From Nanobdellota archaeon (GTDB lineage Archaea; Nanobdellota; Nanobdellia; Woesearchaeales; GW2011-AR9), in the NCBI GenBank assembly GCA_030695605.1, contig JAUYQE010000136.1, forward strand, positions 1 to 12,016: 12,016 nt of DNA, written 5' to 3'. Positions 7,301 through 12,016 of the stretch are shown piece by piece. Positions within the stretch are counted from its first letter, which is position 1. Each line of letters starts with the position of its first letter. A model generated the notes under the pieces. It ran no database searches. It worked only from the letters and a program-made list of their open reading frames with translations, and had not been told where the DNA came from. The translations under genes and the position numbers were made by a program.

Positions 7301-10300
7301 TGCTGCTCCAATGGTGTTCCAGGCAGGCACACTGTTCCAAGCGATACTCGCGTTCGTTTTGGTTCTCTTTGTGATATTCTGTGTTGCAGTACTGAAGATA
7401 TTGGCATTATCTATGTCTTCACCATAAAATACCAAATTGGTCGTATCTGAACCCATTTCATCGACCGTGAACTGCACGTAAGCGCTTCTTATCGTCGCCC
7501 CTTGTGGAATATTTACATTCGTGAAGCGCATGCCCACTTCTTGGACGGTGCTGACGTCCGTGACGAGCTCTAAGTCGGTGCTGGTTAAAGAGACCGCACC
7601 GCTGGAAACGGCTTCCTCTGCATCATTAGAATTGGTTGAAACTCGGATACTTCTGTTTGCTTCAACCGTTCGATACACTGTTACGTTAATATCACCGCAG
7701 ACGATGAGCTGGCAGGAGACATTCACCGTAAAAGCATTGAACTGGCCTTGCGTGAAGTCCGCGTTGCTGGTGGGTGTAAAGAGCGAAATGTTCAGGAACG
7801 GGCCGCCGACGAAGAACGTGGTTTCGGTCCGATTGATATTGCTTCCCGTATCATTGGCAAGGAAAGTTACATTATACCTGCCGGTGATATTGGGGAGGGT
7901 AAATGAAGAGTTATACTTGTCATTGAGAGTGTTTGCCAAAGTCAGGAGTTCAACAGCAGAGTCGGGACGCGTAATATTTGCCAGAACGACGGAAATGCCG
8001 ACAGCATCCGTAGCATTGGCACCAATCTCAATTGTGCTGGAAACGTTGAACACTTCTCCGGAGCGCGGCAGGAGATCGAAGACACGGGGTGGTGTTAAGT
8101 CCGTGCTATAGCGTATCGTCACGTTATACAATTCTGGCGTATACGCTGTATCATTTGTTGCGAAGCTGACGTTGTACTGGACGTATTGGTTCCGGGCGAG
8201 GCTCAACGCCGGGGATGGCGTGTCTGCAATATCCGTGAAGCTTTCTCCACTGCAGTTCGCATCATCACAGCTTCTTACCGAGACATTCAGGATGGCCAGC
8301 CCCCGCTCATACAGGCTTATGATTTCTGGTATGGTAAGGGAGCGGTTCCAGATGGCCACTTCGTCAATAGTTCCGTTGAAATATTGGCTGCCTGTATCGC
8401 CACCGATGCGCACTGGCCCGGCATTTCCGCGGAGCTCACCGCTGAAATCGTTCCGCGCTGCTTCCTGCATGCCATTGACATAGACGCTCACTCCTGTTCC
8501 ATTCCGTAGGGCCACGACATGGTACCAGCGATCAGTTGTTATGGTATTGGCTGCTGCCACTTCAAAGCCCGTTCCTGCAGTATTATACGGCTTGAATCTC
8601 GGCTTCATGTCCGTGGCGTAGATGCCGAACTCGTACTTGAATCCCGTATCGTACACAAAGTAATTCCAGCTGCTATGCGTCGTTTTGGCCAGGTTAACCC
8701 AAAGGACGATGGCCATGCCATCAGTGATGTTTAGCGATGAGGAGCTGGCAACATCAATCCGATCGCCGGGCTTGGCGAAGCGTAAAGCCGTTCCGATTCT
8801 TCCCGATGCTCCGTACGTGGCTCCGGTAACGGTTCCGCTATTACTCTTGCCTGATGCATCCTGTATTGTCCCGCTGCCTTCATTCAAATGCATCAGCAGC
8901 ACGTTATTGCGCATGTCCAGATTGCCGCTGATGAAGCTGCTTTCGTTTGCTTGGTTGTCGGGCAGCTCTCCGTACGCTTTGGAATCCCAAGAGACGCGGT
9001 TCCATGAAGCGTTATTCTCCGCATCGAAAACTTGCGAGAGGAAAGTTCCTGAACTTCTGCCTGAGGCGAGTTTTAGCGAGTTGTTGATGCCGTCAAAGAC
9101 GACGCCGTCAGACGTTCCTGCGGCCCAGCCGAAGGCCTGCGTGGTGGTGCTGTTGACCAAATAGGTGAAATTAGCATCTACCCGGAAAGAGGTTGTTTCT
9201 GTGGCATTGACATCGTTATACGTATCATTCGCTATGAAAGTGAGCGTGTACGTTCCCCGCAAGGGCGGAATGACAAATGAAGCATTGTATTTGTTTCCAA
9301 TGCTATTTACCAAAGGCAGCCGCTGGATGCTGCTGTTGGGATACGTGAGATTGACCGCCACCACGGAAACATTGTCCGAGTCATTTACCAACGCAGCAAA
9401 TTCAATGGCCTGCGAGAGATCGAAGATAGTATTGGCAGTCGGAGAAAGGTTCGTTACGGACGGAGGCAGGATGTCCCGCGAGGTGTACGTCACGTTAAAG
9501 AATAAGGCATCCGCACTCTGAGTCGCTGCCACTCCTCCCATATTTGTTCTATGGTATTCGGTTCGTGCCAAAGCCCGGGTGCCGCTGCTGCCAAAGAAAG
9601 AACTGCACGTCCATGATTCTAAGGACGTCACGTTCGTACACGTCATGCCGGGATCGGCACTCGTTCCCGGGCAGGTGCTGGTGACGTTTGAATAGCTTGC
9701 TCCCCCATCGGCATCAATTGCAATAACGCATTGGTCGATAGCAGAAGAGCTGCTCCACCACTCGTAGCAGAGGGATACTGAAGTGATGCTGAAGCAGTCC
9801 GCCAGGGAGCTGTTATACGCTTCGATCCTGACGCCTGCGTAGGTGTTTTTGCTCGCGGCATGGGTTTCCACGCTGCCGTCATTACAGCTCAAGAGGTCGG
9901 TGGGACACGCTACTGGGTACGTGCCATCACACGCGCCTGCATAATTATTTGCGGTTGCACTCGAATCTTCTCCTGCACAGGTTTGTACGAGCAAAAGCTG
10001 GCTGCCGGTCGCCAAGAGCCCCAGCTTTGCGATGTTCAGTTCTTTGCTTTCCAATAGCTGAGGCTCAGTGGCAGCTTTTTCTGGGATGACTTTTCTTTCC
10101 GTACTTTCCTCCGGGGGAGACGGTATGAGGGGATTCGTATTCTCGCTATTCGAGGCATTCAACTCCGGTATTTCTGATGCTTCCGGTTGCTGTGCTGTTT
10201 CATTTTCGAGAGCTTCTGCTCTTTCTTCTCCGGGAAGAACGCCCACAGTTGATCCCGTAATGCTCGGCTCCGTAAGCCAGGCGCCCAGGCCTACCACAAT

Positions 10301-10621
10301 AATGAGCAGTGCCACGACAGCCAGGGGCAAGAGCTTTTCACGTTGTTCCTGCCGGGCCAGGAGCTTCTTTTCGATTCTGTGCAGTTCTCGCTGTTCCTGG
10401 TCAAGCTGCGCTGCGGTGAGTCGTATGCTGCGTTGCAGGCGCTTTACTTTTTCCGCGAGCTCCTGATAATCCTGCTTGCGCCACAGCATTTTCCGCTGCT
10501 GCTCCGCTGCGTGTAGCCAAGCCTGCTGTTTCTGGCGGAGTTCCTGGAGCTGCCGAATTCTTTCTTCTACAGCCGCTTTTTTCCTCTTCCAGTCCGTCGT
10601 TGTTTTACGAAGTATTGGCAT
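4370..10621 (-). CDS. Giant LamG/Ig-like surface protein with cytoplasmic coiled coil
   Basis: A 2083-residue single-pass membrane protein, probably an adhesin or surface-coat component. Residues 1-96 are a highly charged Gln/Lys/Arg/Glu coiled coil without cysteine. Residues 97-115 are a transmembrane signal anchor, so the N-terminus is inside and everything after is outside. A Pro/Glu/Asn linker (120-190) is followed by a Cys-rich domain (215-345, ten Cys). Ig-like modules lie at 386-482, 844-938 and 1247-1342, each with an LSP/LLP start and a YN(A/S/T)SF...VTFxANDT end. LamG lectin-like domains lie at about 568-775 and 1432-1638, with HLNEGSGTIQD, RWYHVV, YVNG and F-NGT-DEVAIWNR. A beta domain at 1005-1166 has VGMRFTNVNIPQGATI, QEIVNRPGWA and NGSGRRTA. 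Further Ig-like modules (1708-1810, 1815-1925) and a C-terminal Cys-containing domain (1930-2083) complete it. Asn-x-Ser/Thr sequons are very frequent, suggesting heavy N-glycosylation. All 22 cysteines are extracellular by this topology. The ATG overlaps the end of the upstream HTH gene by 17 bp. The ligand is unknown. Confidence 0.9.
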   Translation of the reverse strand: MPILRKTTTDWKRKKAAVEERIRQLQELRQKQQAWLHAAEQQRKMLWRKQDYQELAEKVKRLQRSIRLTAAQLDQEQRELHRIEKKLLARQEQREKLLPLAVVALLIIVVGLGAWLTEPSITGSTVGVLPGEERAEALENETAQQPEASEIPELNASNSENTNPLIPSPPEESTERKVIPEKAATEPQLLESKELNIAKLGLLATGSQLLLVQTCAGEDSSATANNYAGACDGTYPVACPTDLLSCNDGSVETHAASKNTYAGVRIEAYNSSLADCFSITSVSLCYEWWSSSSAIDQCVIAIDADGGASYSNVTSTCPGTSADPGMTCTNVTSLESWTCSSFFGSSGTRALARTEYHRTNMGGVAATQSADALFFNVTYTSRDILPPSVTNLSPTANTIFDLSQAIEFAALVNDSDNVSVVAVNLTYPNSSIQRLPLVNSIGNKYNASFVIPPLRGTYTLTFIANDTYNDVNATETTSFRVDANFTYLVNSTTTQAFGWAAGTSDGVVFDGINNSLKLASGRSSGTFLSQVFDAENNASWNRVSWDSKAYGELPDNQANESSFISGNLDMRNNVLLMHLNEGSGTIQDASGKSNSGTVTGATYGASGRIGTALRFAKPGDRIDVASSSSLNITDGMAIVLWVNLAKTTHSSWNYFVYDTGFKYEFGIYATDMKPRFKPYNTAGTGFEVAAANTITTDRWYHVVALRNGTGVSVYVNGMQEAARNDFSGELRGNAGPVRIGGDTGSQYFNGTIDEVAIWNRSLTIPEIISLYERGLAILNVSVRSCDDANCSGESFTDIADTPSPALSLARNQYVQYNVSFATNDTAYTPELYNVTIRYSTDLTPPRVFDLLPRSGEVFNVSSTIEIGANATDAVGISVVLANITRPDSAVELLTLANTLNDKYNSSFTLPNITGRYNVTFLANDTGSNINRTETTFFVGGPFLNISLFTPTSNADFTQGQFNAFTVNVSCQLIVCGDINVTVYRTVEANRSIRVSTNSNDAEEAVSSGAVSLTSTDLELVTDVSTVQEVGMRFTNVNIPQGATIRSAYVQFTVDEMGSDTTNLVFYGEDIDNANIFSTATQNITKRTKTNASIAWNSVPAWNTIGAAGDDQKTPNLAAIIQEIVNRPGWAANQALAIIVNGSGRRTAVAYDGGAGSAPLLLVNFTTLESSEKVPTNSSVVPFYTNQSNPTTLTLDVNSSQLVTFWVNASGTIGTVSSFFASAALVNTPSIEENSSAVDITIRGETINPKVFALLPAANSTFNVSKSIEIGTNVTDNVLVSAVLANITLPNGTSQLLTLANALGDKYNTSFIIPEAHGQYNITFVANDTSDNRNATEKTFFSVELSEGNSGTFVKSSSGTTRYSFLNGTLRFIRFNDALDALVLNNSNNGSFTSQIFDAGNTASWNRISWASNAYGELPDNQANESSFISGNLDMRSNVLLMHLNEGSGTIQDSSGKSNSGTVTGATYGVPGKIGTALRFTKPGDRIDVASSPTLNITDGMAIALWVNLARTTHAGWNYFVYDTGFKYEFGIYATDMKPRFKPYNTAGTGFEVAAANALMADRWYHVVTMRNGTGVNLYVNGMLEASRNDFSGELRGNAEPVRIGGDTGAGYFNGTLDEVAIWNRSLSAQEITDLYTRGTIRLNFTVRSCDDTACSGESFTDVLNDTSPQTLSIGNNRYFQYNASFTTDNTTYTPELYNVTINVTTADLAAPQITSARINSTSPVAINTIVKINASVIDGEGNLQKVLLEVLPPLSAAYNTTPQQNGNEFFNTTLFLNETGSWQFRFFANDTANNRNSTLVQDAAGNTIIKVGNSAPIITFVSSVPAQSITESTFTPINFSFTAFDADGFGDLDNATAQLKVNLTGEAERSTSCTPIAVLNASTINYTCTIRIWYFDGAGFWAVNTSIRDKSAAYAENLSTSFQLLQTTAMTMSPTALAWPTVKRGNTNQTANNDPLIINNTGNKDITVGNVTITAFDLQGLSLPTDFIRATNFTLSIQNGTSDCSGPGCRECSDVSGSRMLNASALPIIAANITAGNNSLNDLTGTSGQEALFMCLLTVPLEIEGQLYDTTGPASGAWIVEVS
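5513..6463 (-). repeat. Intragenic LamG block, second copy
   Basis: This encodes residues about 1387-1703 of the giant protein: the QIFDAGNTASWN lead-in, the whole LamG domain and the following beta segment with the RSCDDTACSGESF pair of cysteines. It aligns without gaps to the first copy at an offset of exactly 864 codons (2592 bp) up to the segment after the second cysteine, where one residue is inserted. A 41-residue stretch (1516-1556) is identical in both copies although the DNA differs at 17 of 123 positions. Confidence 0.9.
7124..7609 (-). other. Beta-sandwich domain inside the giant protein, carbohydrate-binding-like
   Basis: Residues 1005-1166 show a pattern found in many large exported proteins from memory: VGMRFTNVNIPQGATIRSAYVQFTVDE, FYGEDIDNANIF, QEIVNRPGWA and NGSGRRTAVAYDG. 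It is present once, so unlike the LamG block it was not kept in two copies. A carbohydrate-binding or structural role is likely for such folds, but the family name is uncertain. Confidence 0.55.
8102..9055 (-). repeat. Intragenic LamG block, first copy
   Basis: This encodes residues about 523-840 of the giant protein (QVFDAENNASWN lead-in, LamG domain, RSCDDANCSGESF and the following beta strands). In the compared segment 559-692, about 12 of 134 residues differ from the second copy, while synonymous sites have changed freely. The block is preceded by an Ig-like module in both copies, so the duplicated unit probably was Ig-like plus LamG. Confidence 0.9.
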
Positions 10622-11216
10622 CTTTTCTCTTTTTTTCGTACTTCTTTTTGGCGCGCTGCTGGATGGTCCACATCGTCTTGGGACTGCGCTGCAGCGCTTG
10701 CGCTATTTCGGTGAACGTGAGCTGGTGAACGGTTCTCAGGAAGAAAACGAGAGTTTCGAGAGGAGCAGCGTCCCGTTTTGCGAAAAAAGAGAGCGGGACG
10801 CTGATTGTTCTGAATGCCGCTGGTAGTGTGGGCAGTTGTTCAGCGGATTTTGCGAGAAGACGCGCTTTTTTCCGGAGCGCGCGCCTATACGCGTCCCCGA
10901 CGGTGCGCTGATCCCGTTCGAGCTTGCCGGCAATAGTTGTAAAATCCAGCTGCTGGGTTTCTTTCAGCCAGAGCACGATGTTTTCGAGGGTGCTCAGCGG
11001 AGAATAGAAAACGGAAAGCGGGATGAGAAAGTCTTTGCGCTCGGCGAGCAGTTTCTCGATAGCCGCTTCAGAAAGGCTGCTCTGTTCTGCTAAAAGAGCT
11101 TTCAACAGGGCGTTTTCTTGCTGCAGTGCGGCGAGGTGCCGGGTGGCGGCTTTCTTTAGGGGTTTGGTCTCTAGAGAAATGTCTTTACTTTTACCGTGTA
11201 TGTAAGGTAAGCTCAT
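10605..11216 (-). CDS. Tandem sigma-region-4-like HTH DNA-binding protein
   Basis: A 203-residue probable transcription regulator. After a basic N-terminus and a short coiled coil (about 25-60) come two copies of one helix-turn-helix module. Module 1 (65-117) reads IPLSVF...STLENIVLWLKETQQLDFTTIAGKL then RDQRTVGDAYRRALRKK. Module 2 (138-193) reads VPLSFF...APLETLVFFLRTVHQLTFTEIAQAL then RSPKTMWTIQQRAKKK. The LTFTEIAQAL-RSPKT helix pair resembles sigma-70 region 4. Related proteins are, from memory, common in DPANN genomes near large surface proteins. No other domain or cysteine is present. The ATG start suits a leaderless mRNA from the TATA box at 11239-11251. The stop lies 17 bp inside the giant gene, so translation is probably coupled. 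It likely controls its own operon; the repeated promoter elements are candidate sites. Confidence 0.8.
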   Translation of the reverse strand: MSLPYIHGKSKDISLETKPLKKAATRHLAALQQENALLKALLAEQSSLSEAAIEKLLAERKDFLIPLSVFYSPLSTLENIVLWLKETQQLDFTTIAGKLERDQRTVGDAYRRALRKKARLLAKSAEQLPTLPAAFRTISVPLSFFAKRDAAPLETLVFFLRTVHQLTFTEIAQALQRSPKTMWTIQQRAKKKYEKKRKDANTS

Positions 11217-11240
11217 AGCAATTTCACGATAAACTATTGT
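11196..11240. repeat. Promoter repeat unit A
   Basis: GTGTATGTAAGGTA (11196-11209), an 18-base spacer, then GATAAACTATTGT (11228-11240). The same two elements with the same 32-base phasing occur 78 bp away as unit B. The first element lies inside codons 3-7 of the HTH gene and the second overlaps its TATA region, so this unit straddles the presumed transcription start. It is a candidate operator for the HTH protein (inference). Confidence 0.6.
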
Positions 11241-11251
11241 TTTATTTATCC
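11239..11251 (-). promoter_or_regulatory. TATA box of the HTH-giant protein operon
   Basis: On the minus strand GGATAAATAAAAC is centred about 29 nt before the ATG at 11216, with no Shine-Dalgarno site between. This fits a leaderless transcript. The box is embedded between repeat element 2 of unit A and the inverted-repeat arm at 11245-11257, so a protein bound to either would block it. Confidence 0.5.
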
Positions 11252-11325
11252 CATAATATCGTTGAGACCCGCTGTGTATGTAAGGTAGTATAAAAACCTT
11301 TTTCTGATAACTATTGTGGGATAAA
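11245..11325. repeat. Inverted repeat flanking the spacer between units A and B
   Basis: TTTATCCCATAAT (11245-11257) and ATTGTGGGATAAA (11313-11325) are inverted copies with 12 of 13 bases matching, about 55 bp apart. One arm overlaps the minus-strand TATA box. The distance is large for an RNA hairpin, so paired protein-binding sites are more likely (inference). Confidence 0.5.
11274..11317. repeat. Promoter repeat unit B
   Basis: GTGTATGTAAGGTA (11274-11287), an 18-base unrelated spacer, then GATAACTATTGT (11306-11317). It matches unit A in both elements apart from one deleted A. The conserved ends with an unrelated middle suggest that the two short elements, not the whole unit, are under constraint. 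Confidence 0.6.
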
Positions 11326-11479
11326 CCTTTTTTTTTCAGAACAAAAAATTACAGATAAGCGGACGAGAATGGCATTAATGCTGTTAACTTTCCCTTAAAC
11401 AGTTTCACTTATCCTTTTTCCGGGCAGGGGGATATAATCTAGATTTTTGGGATAATCATATTCTGCGAGATAGAAATGC

Positions 11480-11486
11480 TTTAAAA
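11480..11486 (+). promoter_or_regulatory. Candidate TATA box of the small conserved gene
   Basis: TTTAAAA preceded by GAAATGC predicts a start near 11509 and a leader of about 30 nt that contains the AGAGGTT binding site at 11524-11530. An alternative is GGATATAATC at about 11431-11440, which would give a much longer leader. Confidence 0.4.
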
Positions 11487-11538
11487 GGTAATTTCTTTTT
11501 CTTTCCTGTAAATTAGTAAAAAAAGAGGTTGGTACGGT

Positions 11539-11835
11539 ATGGGTGCAATCCTAGGCTCAAAGCTAAAAGGGGACGGGAAAGTCATCTTTGAGGTGCTGAT
11601 GGACTACGAAGAAGCCGTGCAGCTGCAAGGGCACATGGACAATGTGCACCTCTTCTCGGAAAACATATCCCATGTGCGCACGAATATTAGCACGCGGGGA
11701 AAGAATTCTGCTACTAAATACCTGCTGATTCCTAAAGAGTTGCGGAGAGGGATTAATTTTGACAAGGAAATAAGCTGCCAGAAAGTCGATTTAAAAGATA
11801 GGATTATTTTTGTCTACAGTTTGGAAAAGAATTAA
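11539..11835 (+). CDS. Small archaeal protein of unknown function
   Basis: A 98-residue soluble protein without signal peptide or membrane helix. I recall similar short proteins in DPANN archaea, with the same MGAILGSKLKG start, a central ISTRGKNSATKYLLIPKELR motif and a C-terminal SCQKVD...IFVYSL segment, but know of no assigned function. The central motif (basic, then TKYLLIPKELR) resembles the strand-and-helix pattern of small AbrB/SpoVT-like swapped-hairpin DNA-binding or adaptor domains, though this is only a resemblance. One cysteine lies in the SCQ motif. The start is well supported by AGAGGTT eight bases upstream and by the TATA box at 11480. The gene is monocistronic: it has its own promoter and is followed by a terminator 63 bp after the stop. 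It is divergent from the HTH gene and could share regulatory sites with it. Confidence 0.75.
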   Translation: MGAILGSKLKGDGKVIFEVLMDYEEAVQLQGHMDNVHLFSENISHVRTNISTRGKNSATKYLLIPKELRRGINFDKEISCQKVDLKDRIIFVYSLEKN

Positions 11836-11897
11836 GGCGTTTTTATGCAGGGTGCTTATCGTGTTTTCCAGGGAGCGGGAAATAAAATGAACTCCTG

Positions 11898-11920
11898 AGA
11901 AAAAAGAACAACTTTTTTCT
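11898..11920 (+). terminator. Terminator of the small conserved gene
   Basis: AGAAAAAAG (11898-11906) and CTTTTTTCT (11912-11920) form a perfect 9-bp stem with an AACAA loop, ending in a T6 run. It lies 63 nt after the stop of the 98-residue gene and before the next promoter, which suits an archaeal T-rich terminator. Being a near-perfect palindrome, it could act in both directions. Confidence 0.55.
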
Positions 11921-11950
11921 ATCAAGTTATCCCTTTTTCATGGTGAGCAA

Positions 11951-11960
11951 TTTTTAAATA
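11951..11960 (+). promoter_or_regulatory. Strong TATA box for a transcript leaving the window
   Basis: TTTTTAAATA with GTGAGCAA in front is one of the best box A/BRE matches here and predicts a start near 11982-11986. Just downstream of the box is a GAGAG-TTT-CTCTC palindrome (11965-11977). The predicted transcript begins with a possible GGACA/TGTCC hairpin (11990-12006). The gene or RNA it serves begins beyond the right edge. Confidence 0.55.
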
Positions 11961-12016
11961 CTTCGAGAGTTTCTCTCTTCCTGCGTTGTGGACAGTTCGG
12001 TTGTCCTGAAAAGGAT

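Larger units (their letters stand above)
11217..11538. other. Divergent intergenic region of 322 bp
   Basis: No gene is seen here; the only ORFs are about ten codons long with no start signals. It contains the minus-strand promoter of the HTH gene, repeat units A (partly) and B, the TTTATCCCATAAT/ATTGTGGGATAAA inverted pair, a T8-9 run at 11328-11336, and a bulged hairpin CTGTTAA (11381-11387) with TTAAACAG (11395-11402). It also contains the plus-strand promoter of the small gene at 11539. The GGGATAA core occurs a third time at 11449-11455. Confidence 0.6.

Noticed and set aside
4424..10466. Many plus-strand reading frames of 60-200 codons opposite the giant gene
   Set aside because: They are low-complexity shadows of a GC-balanced 6-kb coding sequence. 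None shows a recognisable domain, and several recur in both LamG copies only because the underlying DNA is duplicated.
11845..11898. 17-codon reading frame after the small conserved gene
   Set aside because: It has no SD and no distinct promoter, and it runs up to the terminator stem. Nothing supports translation.
11996..12008. TTCGGTTGTCCTG, resembling the conserved 5' end of archaeal 16S rRNA (TTCCGGTTGATCCTG)
   Set aside because: Two bases are missing within a universally conserved segment, and the following AAAAGGAT does not continue the rRNA match. With only a few bases left in the window it is probably coincidence; extension to the right would settle it.

Overview
The window looks like a stretch of DPANN archaeal chromosome, most probably from the Woesearchaeota/Pacearchaeota side (Nanoarchaeota sensu lato). 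The evidence is the gene families, recognised from memory: a DUF5667-type secreted protein, a sigma-region-4-like tandem HTH protein, a LamG surface giant with an N-terminal cytoplasmic coiled coil, a VAPB_antitox-type VapB, and a short secreted protein with a PGF-pre-PGF-like module. The expression signals also fit an archaeon: TATA boxes about 26-30 nt before apparently leaderless starts, alternating with AGAGGT ribosome binding sites. The lineage is an inference and was not checked by marker genes.

Layout. 147-2280 (+): a secreted, C-terminally anchored surface protein, then a DoxX-like membrane protein and a VKOR-type disulfide-generating enzyme that look like a two-gene operon closed by a terminator. 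2334-2997 (+): a VapBC toxin-antitoxin pair with its own promoter. 3021-4253 (-): a secreted DUF5667 protein with a strongly acidic tail, convergent with vapC, whose terminator hairpin includes its stop codon. 4370-11216 (-): a two-gene unit with a tandem HTH regulator followed, with a 17-bp overlap, by a 2083-residue type II membrane-anchored surface protein containing two near-identical LamG blocks, several Ig-like modules and a carbohydrate-binding-like beta domain. 11217-11538: a 322-bp divergent promoter region with an imperfect two-copy repeat of 78-bp period and an inverted repeat. 11539-11835 (+): a small conserved-looking archaeal protein of unknown function with its own terminator. 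The last 70 bases hold a strong promoter for something beyond the right edge.

How the parts may work together. The region is centred on the cell surface. Three secreted or anchored proteins (about 400, 410 and 2083 residues) are near a VKOR enzyme that could form their disulfides; the giant protein has 22 cysteines, all predicted outside the membrane. The HTH gene heads the giant's operon and probably controls it, and the repeated elements in its promoter are candidate operators. These functional links are inferred from order and sequence features and are not demonstrated.

No tRNA, rRNA, CRISPR array, insertion sequence or transposase was seen.
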